Shown here: piece after piece, positions 25,251 through 36,507 of the stretch | Layout: the number at the start of each line of letters is the position of its first letter | How positions within the stretch are numbered: the stretch's first letter is position 1 | Source of the DNA: Roseibium aggregatum | GTDB lineage: Bacteria; Pseudomonadota; Alphaproteobacteria; Rhizobiales; Stappiaceae | Assembly (NCBI RefSeq): GCF_017309185.1 | Contig: NZ_JAEKJZ010000005.1 | Location: 124,001-188,000 of the forward strand | Direction of reading: 5' to 3' | Length of the DNA stretch: 64,000 bases | Notes under the pieces: generated by a model | The model's database searches: none | What the model saw: the letters and a program-made list of their open reading frames with translations, nothing else | What the model was told of the DNA's origin: nothing | Position numbers and translations under genes: made by a program

Positions 25251-25760
25251 TTAATTGTCGTCGTCCATGAGGCCGGCAAGCGCGGCCATCGTCTTGCGAA
25301 GAAGCCTGTGTACGCTGGACACGGAAATTCCGAGTTGTTCGGCGATCTGCTCCATCGTGAACCCACCGAAGCGATACATCTCCAGTGCGGTCCGGGTTTC
25401 TTGCGAACAGGTGTCAAGATAGTCCGACAGCCGCTTGAGTTCGTCTTCGAGAAGGAGATTTTTTTCCGGCGTGGTGACGTCTTGCGGGCGCGTCCAATGC
25501 GGCAGGTCGTCGGAATGCAGTCTTGTTTCCAGTTTCTTGCGCCGGGTCCAGTCGACCGCGAGATTGTAGGCGATCTTGAACAAATAGGCACGGGAAGATC
25601 CTTTTATGGGGGTCTTGCTCGGCTGGAAGCGTAAAAATGCCTCCTGAACGATGTCTTCCGCGTCTTCCCGCGAACCGATGATCGGAGTGACGTAATTGAC
25701 CAGCGCCAGCCGGTAGCTCAGATAGCTCGCCAAGCGGCTCTCACCGTCCTTTGATCCCAT
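25251..25760 (-). CDS. ECF RNA polymerase sigma factor (FecI/HasI-like)
   Basis: Extracytoplasmic-function sigma factor of 169 residues. Region 2 (about 15-80) includes EDAEDIVQEAFLRFQ and SRAYLFKIAYNLAVDWTRR; region 4 (about 110-165) includes ALEMYRFGGFTMEQIAEQLGISVSSVHRLL, the minus-35 recognition helix. FecI-type sigmas direct transcription of TonB-dependent receptors after release by FecR. GAGGAG precedes the ATG closely. It is the first gene of the island and is followed by the FecR gene after about 100 bases. Confidence 0.94.
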   Translation of the reverse strand: MGSKDGESRLASYLSYRLALVNYVTPIIGSREDAEDIVQEAFLRFQPSKTPIKGSSRAYLFKIAYNLAVDWTRRKKLETRLHSDDLPHWTRPQDVTTPEKNLLLEDELKRLSDYLDTCSQETRTALEMYRFGGFTMEQIAEQLGISVSSVHRLLRKTMAALAGLMDDDN

Positions 25761-26006
25761 TGCTCCTCACCTGTGTCCGGCACGAAGAGGCCGGTGATTG
25801 TGCTTGTGCACGGAAGCTGGGGGAGCACGTCTATTCATCGGGAGGCAAGCTTACCGGTCTCGAGCGGTTAGATGTCCGGAACGATTGAACAGCCGTGCGG
25901 GCCTAGGCTATCTTTTGGTTGAAAACCTTCGTAATAATACCTAACAAAAAAACTCATATTTTTGCAAGAGACTTCTTCACGCCGGCATTTCCATGGAGCC
26001 GCAAAC

Positions 26007-26031
26007 AAAAAAGGCGGCGTTTCCGCCGCTT
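26007..26031 (-). terminator. Rho-independent terminator, probably of gyrB
   Basis: Minus strand AAGCGGCG-GAAA-CGCCGCCT followed by TTTTT: an 8-base stem with one G-T pair, a GAAA tetraloop and a T-tract. It lies about 280 bases beyond the gyrB stop, with the palindromic element in between. Confidence 0.65.
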
Positions 26032-26054
26032 CAGACCGCAGACAAACTTCACCG

Positions 26055-26241
26055 CGTCATTCCGGACAGTGTGCCGCGAAGCGGCATCACGTGAGCCGGA
26101 ATCCAGAAATCAGTGCGAGTGTCAGCGAGCGCCAATTCTAATAGCTACTTGAATTAACTTAGCTATTGAGCACCTTTGGTGCGAAATACGTCTGGATTCC
26201 GGATCAGCGTTCGGCTGACGCCTCACTTGTCCGGAATGACG
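26055..26241. mobile_element. MITE-like palindromic intergenic element
   Basis: Long inverted arms 26055-26107 and 26191-26241 share perfect outer ends of 14 bases (CGTCATTCCGGACA against TGTCCGGAATGACG) and perfect inner ends (CCGGAATCCAGA against TCTGGATTCCGG), with diverged middles. The centre has smaller inverted repeats (AATAGCT/AGCTATT; GCACC-TTT-GGTGC). No reading frame and no clear target duplication. It resembles the dispersed TCATTCCGGA...CCGGAATCC palindromes of alphaproteobacteria. Confidence 0.65.
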
Positions 26242-26265
26242 ACACGATGGTTTGTCAGCAAACTG

Positions 26266-26285
26266 AAGCAGCGTTTCCGCCGCTT
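26266..26285 (-). repeat. Second copy of the gyrB terminator hairpin, without T-tract
   Basis: Minus strand AAGCGGCG-GAAA-CGCTGCTT is the same hairpin as at 26007-26031 with compensating T for C and no following T run. The two copies share 15 identical bases and flank the palindromic element. Confidence 0.5.
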
Positions 26286-26310
26286 TTCGTCCCGGCATCA
26301 CGAACCGCGA

Positions 26311-28773
<2,463 letters not shown>

Positions 28774-28895
28774 TCACCAATCGTTTTGACTTCTTTCCCC
28801 CGTTATAAGGGGTTCCCCGAGGGGTTCAACCACACACGCGCCGCTGCAAAGCCAGCGAAGCGATAATGGTGGAAAACCATAAGATTCCGGCGGAT

Positions 28896-30044
28896 TTAAG
28901 GGGCGTCCGGGCCCCTGACGAGCCGGCCGGTGCGATCGCTGATCTCAAATAGCTCCGCCGTCGGCGGCAAGGCCTCGAAAAGGGCGGTGTCGGTGCCGGT
29001 CATGAACACCTGTCCGCCCAGGGACACCAGCTTCGAAAACAGCGCCGCGCGCCGGTTCGGATCGAGGTGCGCGGCGATCTCGTCGAGCAGCAGCACAGGC
29101 GTCATACCGGAAACTTTCGCGGTCAGTTCCGCATGCGCCAGGACAAGACCGATCAGGAGTGCCTTCTGTTCGCCGGTCGACGACTGCGCGGCAGGCATGG
29201 CCTTGGCTGCGTGCAGAACCTTCAGGTCGCTCAGGTGGGGCCCGTTCAAGGTCCGTCCGGCGGCGCGGTCCCGGGCGCGGCCATCGGCCAGCATCCGGAT
29301 GTAGCGGTCCTCGCGTTCCGATGCGCTCATGCCGGCCATCTCGCTCTCGAAAGCGCCTTCCAGGGCGACCGCGGCATGGGGAAAAGGCTGATCTTCGGCG
29401 GCCTGGCCCTCGATCAGCCGACCGAGCAGGTCGACCGTCTCCGTCCTGGCGAGGGACACCGCCGTACCGAGTTCGGCGACCTGCTGTTCCAGAGCGCTCA
29501 GATAGGCATCGGAGCCACCCTGGTCGAGCAGCCGGTTGCGCTGGCGCAGCGCGGTTTCGAAATCGCCGACCCGGCGCCCGTGAGCCGGGTCGATCGCCAG
29601 CGTCAGCCGGTCGAGAAAGCGCCGCCGGTCGGAGCCGGGACCGGTAAAAAGGCCGTCCATGGCCGGCACCAGCCAGAGCATTCGGACATAGTCGAGCAGG
29701 CTCTCGGAGCCGCGCACGTCCTCCCCGTCGATCCGCACCTTGCGGCCGGAGGTGCCTGTGGCCAGTCCGGTGCCGATTTTCGTTTCCAGGCCGTCCAGAA
29801 GAAGCGTCGCGGCGACGCTCCAGCCGCCGTCGCCGTCCTTCCGGGCGATGTCGGCCAGCGCCGCCCGGCGCAGTCCGCGTCCGGCGGTCAGAAAGGAAAC
29901 GGCTTCGAGGATGTTGGTCTTGCCCGCGCCGTTCGGACCGACAAAGGCGGTCATCGTGGACGACAGCGGCAAAGTCAAGGTGGCGTAATTGCGGAAGTCG
30001 GTCAGGGACAGGCGGGTCAGCTGCGCCGTCCGGAACTCTGTCAT
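28896..30044 (-). CDS. recF: DNA replication and repair protein RecF
   Basis: SMC-like ATPase that helps load RecA at single-strand gaps. Of 382 residues, the N-terminus carries LTDFRNYATLTL and Walker A GPNGAGKTNILEAV (about 36-49); the signature region is SSTGEQKALLIGLVLAHAEL (about 286-305) and Walker B is PVLLLDEIAAHLD. It follows dnaN by 38 bases and precedes gyrB by 131 bases, the classic dnaA-dnaN-recF-gyrB order. Confidence 0.97.
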   Translation of the reverse strand: MTEFRTAQLTRLSLTDFRNYATLTLPLSSTMTAFVGPNGAGKTNILEAVSFLTAGRGLRRAALADIARKDGDGGWSVAATLLLDGLETKIGTGLATGTSGRKVRIDGEDVRGSESLLDYVRMLWLVPAMDGLFTGPGSDRRRFLDRLTLAIDPAHGRRVGDFETALRQRNRLLDQGGSDAYLSALEQQVAELGTAVSLARTETVDLLGRLIEGQAAEDQPFPHAAVALEGAFESEMAGMSASEREDRYIRMLADGRARDRAAGRTLNGPHLSDLKVLHAAKAMPAAQSSTGEQKALLIGLVLAHAELTAKVSGMTPVLLLDEIAAHLDPNRRAALFSKLVSLGGQVFMTGTDTALFEALPPTAELFEISDRTGRLVRGPDAP

Positions 30045-30082
30045 GACCTAACTTCCGTCTTTCAGAATGACCGGCAGGCGTG

Positions 30083-31201
30083 TCAGACCCGCATCGGCAT
30101 CAGGACAAACAGGCAATCATCGACCGTGTTGTCCTGGATCAGGGTCGGAGAGCCCGAATCCGCCAGACGGAACAGGGCCGTGTCGCTGCCGAGCTGATTG
30201 GCGATGTCGAGCAGGTAACGGGAATTGAAGCCGATCTCCAGCGGTTCCGCGTCATACTCGACGGCCAGTTCTTCGGTGGCGCTGCCCGAATCCGGGTTGT
30301 TCACCGTCAGCACCATACGGCCTTCGGTCAGCGAGAGCTTGACCGCCCGGCCACGCTCGGAAGAAATGGTCGAAACGCGGTCGACGGCTTCCTTGAACTC
30401 ATCCCGGTCGACCCGCATCTCCTTGTCGTTGCCCTGCGGAATCACCCGGCCGTAGTCCGGGAAGGTGCCGTCGATGAGCTTGGAGGTCAGGACGATGCTG
30501 CCGGTGGTCACCCGGATCTTGGTGTCGGACAGTTCGATCTGAACGTTGGCTTCGGGGTCTTCCAGAAGCTTCTGGATTTCGCCGACGGTCTTTCGCGGCA
30601 CGATGATACCGGGCATGCCGGTCGCGCCGGAAGGCGCCGGAACCTCGGCCTGCGCGAGCCGGTGGCCGTCGGTGGCCACGGCGCGGAACTGCTGGCCGTT
30701 GGGAGCATCCACCGTGTGCAGGTAGATGCCGTTGAGGTAATAGCGGGTTTCCTCGGTCGAAATCGCGAATTGCGTCGTGTCGATCAGTTTCCGGATGTCG
30801 GACGCCATCAGAGCGAAACCGTGGCTGAAATCGCTGGCGGTCAGGTCGGGGAAGTCCGTTTCCGGAAGCATCTGCAACGTGAACCGCGAGCGTCCCGCCC
30901 GGATTTCCAGGGTGGCGTTGTCGCCGGTTGTCTCCAGGACCACCTGCGAGCCTTCCGGCAGTTTGCGCACGATGTCATAGAACATGTGGGCGGGAACCGT
31001 CGTGGCGCCCGGCAGCTCGATCATGGCCGGCACGGTCTCGACGATCTCGAGATCCAGGTCGGTGGCCTTAAGGTTCAAGGATCCGCCGTCGGAGCGCAAG
31101 AGAACGTTGGACAGGATGGGAATGGTATTCCGGCGCTCGACCACCCGGTGAACATGGGTCAAGGACTTGAGGAGGTCGGTCCGCTCGAGGGTCGCTTTCA
31201 T
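30083..31201 (-). CDS. dnaN: DNA polymerase III subunit beta (sliding clamp)
   Basis: Processivity clamp encircling DNA during replication. The 372-residue length is normal. Recognisable parts are the N-terminal MKATLERTDLLKSLTHVHRVVERRNTIPILSN, here cited only in outline, the middle LAQAEVPAP segment and the C-terminal clamp end VDDCLFVLMPMRV that forms the partner-binding pocket. It lies between dnaA (199 bases upstream) and recF. A dnaA terminator hairpin stands ahead of it, so it likely has its own promoter in 31202-31300. Confidence 0.98.
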   Translation of the reverse strand: MKATLERTDLLKSLTHVHRVVERRNTIPILSNVLLRSDGGSLNLKATDLDLEIVETVPAMIELPGATTVPAHMFYDIVRKLPEGSQVVLETTGDNATLEIRAGRSRFTLQMLPETDFPDLTASDFSHGFALMASDIRKLIDTTQFAISTEETRYYLNGIYLHTVDAPNGQQFRAVATDGHRLAQAEVPAPSGATGMPGIIVPRKTVGEIQKLLEDPEANVQIELSDTKIRVTTGSIVLTSKLIDGTFPDYGRVIPQGNDKEMRVDRDEFKEAVDRVSTISSERGRAVKLSLTEGRMVLTVNNPDSGSATEELAVEYDAEPLEIGFNSRYLLDIANQLGSDTALFRLADSGSPTLIQDNTVDDCLFVLMPMRV

Positions 31202-31302
31202 ACACTCGTTCCGTACTCATGAAGGGCCGGGCGGACTTGCCCGGCGAACTGAATGATCCCGCTCTTGGGCGCGGGGGGAAGACACTGCCCTTAACCGGCC
31301 CT

Positions 31303-31335
31303 AAAAGCAAGGGGGCGTCCGCTGGGAACGCCCCC
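31303..31335 (-). terminator. Terminator-like hairpin between dnaA and dnaN
   Basis: GGGGGCGT (31311-31318) pairs with ACGCCCCC (31328-31335) around a nine-base loop; on the minus strand TTGCTTTTAG follows. The short T run makes it a moderate terminator for dnaA. Confidence 0.6.
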
Positions 31336-31399
31336 GAAATTGGTTGAATATCGTGGATTTCAGCCCATAGGCTGTTCGCCCGGCGGTCTCGTGCCCGCC

Positions 31400-32875
31400 T
31401 CAGGCGTCCAGCATGCGTTTGAGCAGTTCCAGCTCCTGCGCAAGCGCGTAGTCGGAGCGGGCCATTTCCTCGATTTTGCGCACTGCGTGCAGCACGGTTG
31501 TGTGATCGCGGTTGCCGAACCTGCGGCCGATTTCCGGCAGCGAGCGCGGTGTCATCACCTTGGCCAGATACATGGCAATCTGGCGCGGGCGGACGATCGT
31601 CCGGGTGCGCCGTGCGGACAGAAGATCCGCCTTGGTGACATTGTAGTGCTTGGACACCACGCGCTGAATGTCCTCGATCTTCACTCGGCGCGGCTCACTG
31701 GAGCGCACCAGGTCGCGCAGCGTCATTTCCGCCATTTCCTGGGTGATCGGCTGGTTGGTCAGCTGATTGTGCGCGACCAGACGGTTCAGGGCGCCTTCCA
31801 GATCGCGGCCGGACGAGGCGACATGCCGGGCGACATAGTCCAGAACGGCTTCGGGAACCTCGAATTGAGGATAGGTCTTTTGAGCGGCTTCGACGCGCGC
31901 GACCAGAATGTTCCGGCGCAGGGCGAAGTCCGGCTCCTGGATGCCGACGACCAGCCCGCCGGAAAGCCGGGAGCGTACCCGGTCGTCCAGGGTGTCGAGT
32001 TCGGACGGAGCCCGGTCCGCGGCCACGATCACCTGACGCGCGCCGTCGATGAGAGCGTTGAGCGTGTGACAGAATTCCTGCTGGACCTGTTTTCCATGAA
32101 GGAACTGCATGTCGTCGATCAGCAGCAGGTCGATGGTCCTGAGGGTTTCCTTGAAGGCCAGCGCGGACTGGGATTTCAGGGCGGTGACGAATTTGTACAT
32201 GAAGTGCTCGGCGGTCAGATAGAGCACCTTGCGCCCGCTGGCCCGTACCTTGGAGGCAACGGCCTGCATCAGGTGGGTTTTGCCCAGACCGACAGAGGCG
32301 TGCAGGTAAAGCGGATTGAAGGTCACCGCGCCGCCTGCGGCAACCTGCCGGGCCGCGGCCAGCGCCAGATTGTTGGATTCGCCTTCGACGAAGGTTTCAA
32401 ACGTGTACTTCGGGTCGAGTGCGGCCCCCTGGAGGACATCGCGCGAGCTGTCCGATACGGTTTCTCCGCGTCCGAGGGCGGCCGTTGCCGCCTGGGCGCG
32501 GGTGACCTGGGCGGCTTCGGCGAGCGGGTCTGCGCGCCCTTCGGCCATGACAGGCTTCGCTCCGGAGGGAGCGGCGAGGCTTTGCTTGACGGCCGGGGAC
32601 TGTCGCGGGCGAATGGCGCCGCGGACGGTCAGCTCGATGCGGTGCACATTATCGCATTCACGCTGCCAGAGGCCCATGAGCTGGTCGTTATAATTATTTT
32701 GGATCCATTGCTTCAGAAAACGGGTCGGAACGGAAAGACGGACCGTGCCGTCCAGGTGTTCCTCCAGATCGACACGAGCGAACCAGCTCGTGAAAACATC
32801 GTCGCCCAATTCCGCGCGAAGCTGTTTCTTGACCCGTTTCCAATGTTCGGAGCCGCCTGCCTCCTGAACCTGCAT
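31400..32875 (-). CDS. dnaA: Chromosomal replication initiator protein DnaA
   Basis: Origin-binding AAA+ initiator of 491 residues. Domain I (about 5-85, [19 protein letters not shown]), a variable linker, the AAA+ domain with Walker [13 protein letters not shown] and Walker [11 protein letters not shown], and domain IV ([20 protein letters not shown] and [13 protein letters not shown]) that binds DnaA boxes are all present. GGAGG stands 6 bases before the ATG. Upstream lie a rhodanese gene and rpsT in the same orientation. Confidence 0.98.
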   Translation of the reverse strand: MQVQEAGGSEHWKRVKKQLRAELGDDVFTSWFARVDLEEHLDGTVRLSVPTRFLKQWIQNNYNDQLMGLWQRECDNVHRIELTVRGAIRPRQSPAVKQSLAAPSGAKPVMAEGRADPLAEAAQVTRAQAATAALGRGETVSDSSRDVLQGAALDPKYTFETFVEGESNNLALAAARQVAAGGAVTFNPLYLHASVGLGKTHLMQAVASKVRASGRKVLYLTAEHFMYKFVTALKSQSALAFKETLRTIDLLLIDDMQFLHGKQVQQEFCHTLNALIDGARQVIVAADRAPSELDTLDDRVRSRLSGGLVVGIQEPDFALRRNILVARVEAAQKTYPQFEVPEAVLDYVARHVASSGRDLEGALNRLVAHNQLTNQPITQEMAEMTLRDLVRSSEPRRVKIEDIQRVVSKHYNVTKADLLSARRTRTIVRPRQIAMYLAKVMTPRSLPEIGRRFGNRDHTTVLHAVRKIEEMARSDYALAQELELLKRMLDA

Positions 32876-32952
32876 GTTATGCCTCCTATCAATGTGAAGA
32901 ACAGTCCGCCACAGCCGTTCTTCGCCGCCATGCTGCTTTTGCAGCTTATAAT

Positions 32953-33000
32953 GTCCCTTTTGGGACGGTTATCTTGTTGGCCGCAGAAAATCTGCGGCCA
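32953..33000 (-). repeat. Two stem-loops in the rhodanese-dnaA gap
   Basis: TGGCCGCAGA-AAA-TCTGCGGCCA (32978-33000) is a perfect 10-base stem; GTCCC-TTTT-GGGAC (32953-32966) is a 5-base stem. Neither is followed by a T-tract on the minus strand. They may separate the rhodanese transcript from dnaA or shape the dnaA leader. Confidence 0.5.
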
Positions 33001-33022
33001 GTTCCCGTTGAAACCGGGGTAT

Positions 33023-33463
33023 CTAACTTTGTGACCAGGGCAGACCGGCGGCTTTCCAGCCGGACTGGGTTCCACGGTGCCCGTCGCCGTCGAGCGGGCC
33101 TTCGAAACCATCGGAGATGTTGATGCACTGAGTGTGCCCGGCTTGCGTCAGGGCTATTGCCGCGGATTGGCTCCGGGCGCCGGAGCGGCACAAGAAATAG
33201 ATTGGAGCGGTTTGGTCAAGTCCTTTTTTGGCCAAATGGCTCGACACCGCTTTGACGAAATCCGGATTGGGGCCTGACGAGGGGAAGCTCTGCCATTCGG
33301 CCAGGACAGGCTCCTTGCCGATTTGACGAAGATCCGGCAAACCGACAAAGGTCCATTCGGCCTGGGTGCGCACGTCTATCAGGACCGAGTCCTCCCGCGT
33401 GGAGAGGGCGCTGTAGGCGTCCCGTGCGCTGACATCCCCGGCGTAACCAATAGCTTTACTCAT
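33023..33463 (-). CDS. Rhodanese-like domain protein
   Basis: Single-domain sulfurtransferase of 146 residues. The family CH2A region is LIDVRTQAEWTFVGLPDL, and the active-site loop is CRSGARS with the persulfide cysteine (about residue 92), so it should be catalytically competent. The C-terminal GWKAAGLPW motif is usual. The frame is open slightly further upstream, but GGGGGC stands 5-6 bases before ATG 33463. It sits between rpsT and dnaA, in the same orientation. The sulfur acceptor is unknown. Confidence 0.9.
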   Translation of the reverse strand: MSKAIGYAGDVSARDAYSALSTREDSVLIDVRTQAEWTFVGLPDLRQIGKEPVLAEWQSFPSSGPNPDFVKAVSSHLAKKGLDQTAPIYFLCRSGARSQSAAIALTQAGHTQCINISDGFEGPLDGDGHRGTQSGWKAAGLPWSQS

Positions 33464-34109
33464 AAAAGCCCCCATCAATAGCTTGCGGCTATTGATTAAA
33501 AGTAATTTCTAATTTTCTGGAAAATTTGCGAGATTAGGTCGCGGCTAAGCGCCGTCATATTCGAACACACTAATGTATTCGTTGAGTGATCGTGTTAGCA
33601 CGTGCTCAGTTATATATCGCCTAAACTTATTCATTGCTGTTCCAAGCGCCTATTTTTAGGTTGTCCGCTGGTCTTTTCCCCGCCAGCCACTTGTTAATAT
33701 ACAGACCGCTTCTGTCTCGGCAACAGGGTCTTTGGCATGCCTCCGGAAGTCTGTCGTTCCTGAACGCTTATTGAGGATATCTGGTACCCTGTGGGTGAGG
33801 GAGCAAAAGCTTTTTGCCGCAATGACTTTTGGCCCTGAGCGGCAGTGTCACATTTTAAAAACTGCGGATTCAAAAAAATTTTTACAACACATATCTTGAC
33901 TCGTATCGAATCCGGTTCGATCACGTTTGGTCCCGTCTACATATGCATAACATGCTGAAATTTAAGGGAAAGTCTTGTCACTGCGTCAATCGGTGAAAAT
34001 GCGTGAAATACGCGCTTTGGTTGTCTATTTTCGTCATCCACAAAATTGCACGGCTAAAAAAAACCCGGCTCGATGGCCGGGTCTTTGTAACGGTCGTATG
34101 ACGGAAGAA
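33464..34109. promoter_or_regulatory. AT-rich region upstream of the rhodanese-dnaA genes, possible regulatory or origin region
   Basis: A gene-free stretch of 646 bases, the most AT-rich in the window. It contains three GANTC (CcrM) sites within 46 bases (33867, 33898, 33908), one near-consensus DnaA box (TCATCCACA, 34034-34042), a second weak one (TTATGCATA on minus near 33943-33955) and the rpsT terminator. Promoters for the rhodanese and perhaps dnaA must be here. The box count is too low to call an origin. Confidence 0.4.
34056..34082 (-). terminator. Rho-independent terminator of rpsT
   Basis: Minus strand ACCCGGC-CATCGA-GCCGGGT followed by seven T. A 7-base GC stem with a strong T-tract, 28 bases past the rpsT stop codon. 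Confidence 0.9.
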
Positions 34110-34376
34110 TTAAGCGCTGAGTGCCTTGATCCGGGCATTGAGGCGGGAAACCTTCCGGGAGGCCGTGTTGGCATGCAAGACACCCTTGGATGCCGCGCGC
34201 ATGATTTCCGGCTGGGCAACCTTGAGCGCTTCGTTGGCGGCACTCTGGTCGCCGGAGGCGATCGCCTCTTCAACCTTGCGCAGGAAGGTGCGCATGCGGC
34301 TCCGGCGGGCTTGGTTCGTGGCCGTCCGGCGGGCAATCTTGCGGGCCGCCTTCTTGGCCGATGGTGTGTTGGCCAT
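34110..34376 (-). CDS. rpsT: 30S ribosomal protein S20
   Basis: Primary 16S rRNA-binding protein of the small subunit. It has 88 residues, rich in alanine, lysine and arginine ([20 protein letters not shown], then [14 protein letters not shown]), matching the three-helix bundle of S20. It ends at a strong terminator. Proximity of rpsT to dnaA is common in alphaproteobacteria. Confidence 0.97.
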   Translation of the reverse strand: MANTPSAKKAARKIARRTATNQARRSRMRTFLRKVEEAIASGDQSAANEALKVAQPEIMRAASKGVLHANTASRKVSRLNARIKALSA

Positions 34377-34553
34377 GGGCTCAATCCTGATCGGTAATGG
34401 GGACGAAAGTCCGGTGACGATCGGGACCAGGGCGCAAGGCCGGATCAGACCCGATCAAACAATAACGGCGGCGGAAAACCGCCACCGATTGGGCGCTGCT
34501 TATAGCCGCGCGAAGAACGGCAGTCAACGGCTTTATCGTTGATACCGGTAAGT

Positions 34554-35327
34554 TTATTTGTTCCGGAATTGCGGCGAGCGCTTCTCCACGAAGGCGCTCA
34601 TTCCCTCGGTCTGATCTTCCAGGCCGAACATGGAATGGAACGCGCGCCGCTCGAACCGGACGCCTTCGGCAAGGGTGGTCTCGTAGGCCCGGTCGACGCA
34701 CTCCTTGGCCATCAGGACAACAGGCAGCGAGAAATCTGCGATCTTGTCCGCGGCCTTCAGCGCTTCCTCGAGCAGGTCGTCGGCCGGAACGATGCGGCTG
34801 ACGAGCCCGCAGCGTTCCGCTTCCTCGGCATCCATCATGCGGCCGGTCAGGACCATGTCCATGGCTTTAGCCTTGCCGACGAAGCGCGTCAGCCGTTGTG
34901 TGCCGCCAGCGCCCGGAATGACGCCGAGCGTGATTTCGGGCTGGCCAAACTTCGCCGTGTCGGCCGCAATGATGAAGTCGCACAGCATGGCCAGTTCACA
35001 GCCGCCGCCCAGCGCGTATCCGGCAACAGCGGCAATGATCGGCTTGCGGTTTTCAGACACCCGGTCGAAAGGCGTGATCAGGTCGGTCAGATAGGCGGAG
35101 GCGAAGGAATGCGGCTGCATTTCCTTGATGTCGGCTCCCGCAGCGAAGGCTTTTTCCGATCCGGTAATAACGACGCAGCCGATCCGCTCATCTTCCTCGA
35201 ACTTGTCCAGCGCCTTGCCGAGTTCGGCGATAAGCTCCGAATTCAGCGCATTCAAAGCTTTCGGCCGATCGAGAGTGATCAAGCCAACCTTCCCGCGTTT
35301 TTCGACACGGATATTCTCGTACCCCAT
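34554..35327 (-). CDS. Enoyl-CoA hydratase (crotonase family)
   Basis: Hydrates trans-2-enoyl-CoA in beta-oxidation. The 257-residue product has the crotonase core: oxyanion-hole AAGADIKEM (about 63-71), the first catalytic glutamate in GGGCELAM (about 103-110) and the second in [17 protein letters not shown] (about 129-145), so both acids are present. The frame is open 14 codons further, but GGAG stands 8 bases before ATG 35327 and homologues begin [10 protein letters not shown]. It lies alone between rpsT and mutM. Confidence 0.94.
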   Translation of the reverse strand: MGYENIRVEKRGKVGLITLDRPKALNALNSELIAELGKALDKFEEDERIGCVVITGSEKAFAAGADIKEMQPHSFASAYLTDLITPFDRVSENRKPIIAAVAGYALGGGCELAMLCDFIIAADTAKFGQPEITLGVIPGAGGTQRLTRFVGKAKAMDMVLTGRMMDAEEAERCGLVSRIVPADDLLEEALKAADKIADFSLPVVLMAKECVDRAYETTLAEGVRFERRAFHSMFGLEDQTEGMSAFVEKRSPQFRNK

Positions 35328-35437
35328 TTCGCCTGCTCCCAGTGCCAGGACATGAAAATCACGGTTCATGCCTAACCGACCAGGGGCCGGTCCGCAAGGT
35401 TGGCTAAAAGCGTGACATCGGGGGAACGGGCAGGGCG

Positions 35438-36331
35438 CTATTTCTGACAGAGCGGACAGTAAAAGGTCGATCGGTTAGACTGGACCATCCTGGCAATCGT
35501 ACCCTTGCAGCCGGGCGTCCGGCAGGCGCTGCCTTCCCGGTCGTAGACCGCGAAGGAATGCTGGAAATAGCCGAGCGTTCCGTCCGCCTGGGTATGGTCC
35601 CTGAGCGACGAGCCGCCTGCGGCAATCGCGTCCTGAAGCGTCGCGCGGATATTACCGGCAAGCTCGACAGCCTTTTTGGTGGGTCTGCCGGCGGGCGTGA
35701 CCAGCGTCCCGGCCAACCGTTGCGGACTCAGTCCGCTCCGCCACAGCGCCTCGCAGACATAAATATTGCCGAGACCCGCGATCAGTTTCTGGTTCAACAG
35801 GGCTGCCTTGAGCGGCGTCTTGCGGCCCTGGAAGAGGCGCGCCAGGGTTTCACCGCTCAATTCATTGCCGAGCGGTTCCAGACCGAGTTCCTTGAAATAG
35901 GGGTGGCCGGCAAGCTCCGTGCGAGGGACGAGGTCCATGAAACCGAAACGGCGGGGGTCGTTATAGATGATGCGGGCGTGACCGCCCGTTCGCGTTTCCA
36001 GATGGAAGACGACATGATCGTGGCGCGGATCCTTTCCCTTCGCATGGGCAAAGGCGCCGGGCCGGGTCGCGTCGAAGTCGTTTTCGATCCGGAACGACCC
36101 CGACATTCCAAGATGCATGATCAGGACGTCGCCGCTGTCGATGTCGGCGAGCAGATATTTCGACCGCCGCGACAGCGCGGTGACCTGCCGTCCCTCCAGA
36201 CGCGCGGCGAACCGATCGGGAAACGGAAAGCGCAGGTCGGCCCGGTTCTGGTCGAGCGAAACGATCGTCGCGCCCTCGAAGGTCGGCGCCAGGCCGCGTT
36301 TGACGGTTTCGACTTCCGGCAATTCAGGCAT
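35438..36331 (-). CDS. mutM: Formamidopyrimidine-DNA glycosylase (MutM/Fpg)
   Basis: Removes 8-oxoguanine and other oxidised purines and nicks the abasic site. The 297-residue protein starts [10 protein letters not shown] with catalytic Pro2 and Glu3 after Met removal; the lysine in [13 protein letters not shown] H2TH surroundings and the C-terminal zinc finger (CRTPGCKG and YCPLCQK) are present. It is divergent from ubiE with a 176-base shared upstream region. Confidence 0.97.
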   Translation of the reverse strand: MPELPEVETVKRGLAPTFEGATIVSLDQNRADLRFPFPDRFAARLEGRQVTALSRRSKYLLADIDSGDVLIMHLGMSGSFRIENDFDATRPGAFAHAKGKDPRHDHVVFHLETRTGGHARIIYNDPRRFGFMDLVPRTELAGHPYFKELGLEPLGNELSGETLARLFQGRKTPLKAALLNQKLIAGLGNIYVCEALWRSGLSPQRLAGTLVTPAGRPTKKAVELAGNIRATLQDAIAAGGSSLRDHTQADGTLGYFQHSFAVYDREGSACRTPGCKGTIARMVQSNRSTFYCPLCQK

Positions 36332-36507
36332 CTGAGGACTGGTCTCCGCTTGATGTGCGCGTTATTAGGGTCCGTATTCTCGAGCTTCACTTCCGTTTGC
36401 GGTCTGCGGCAAATGGCCATCGAAGATAGCGCCCGTGAGCCGCTTGTACTATGGTCCGCCGAACTTTGCAGACGAAGAGACAAAATGTTCCGCCAGGAGG
36501 CGCTTTC

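Larger units (their letters stand above)
25761..26310. other. Intergenic region between ECF sigma and gyrB genes
   Basis: Shared space of 550 bases. It holds the sigma gene promoter region (AT-rich around 25915-25970), a terminator at 26007-26031, a MITE-like element at 26055-26241 and a second copy of the terminator hairpin at 26266-26285. No protein gene supported. Confidence 0.6.

Noticed and set aside
33464..34109. Calling this the chromosomal origin
   Set aside because: Only one or two imperfect DnaA boxes are visible, and oriC in many Hyphomicrobiales lies elsewhere (near hemE). Kept as a weak regulatory candidate only.
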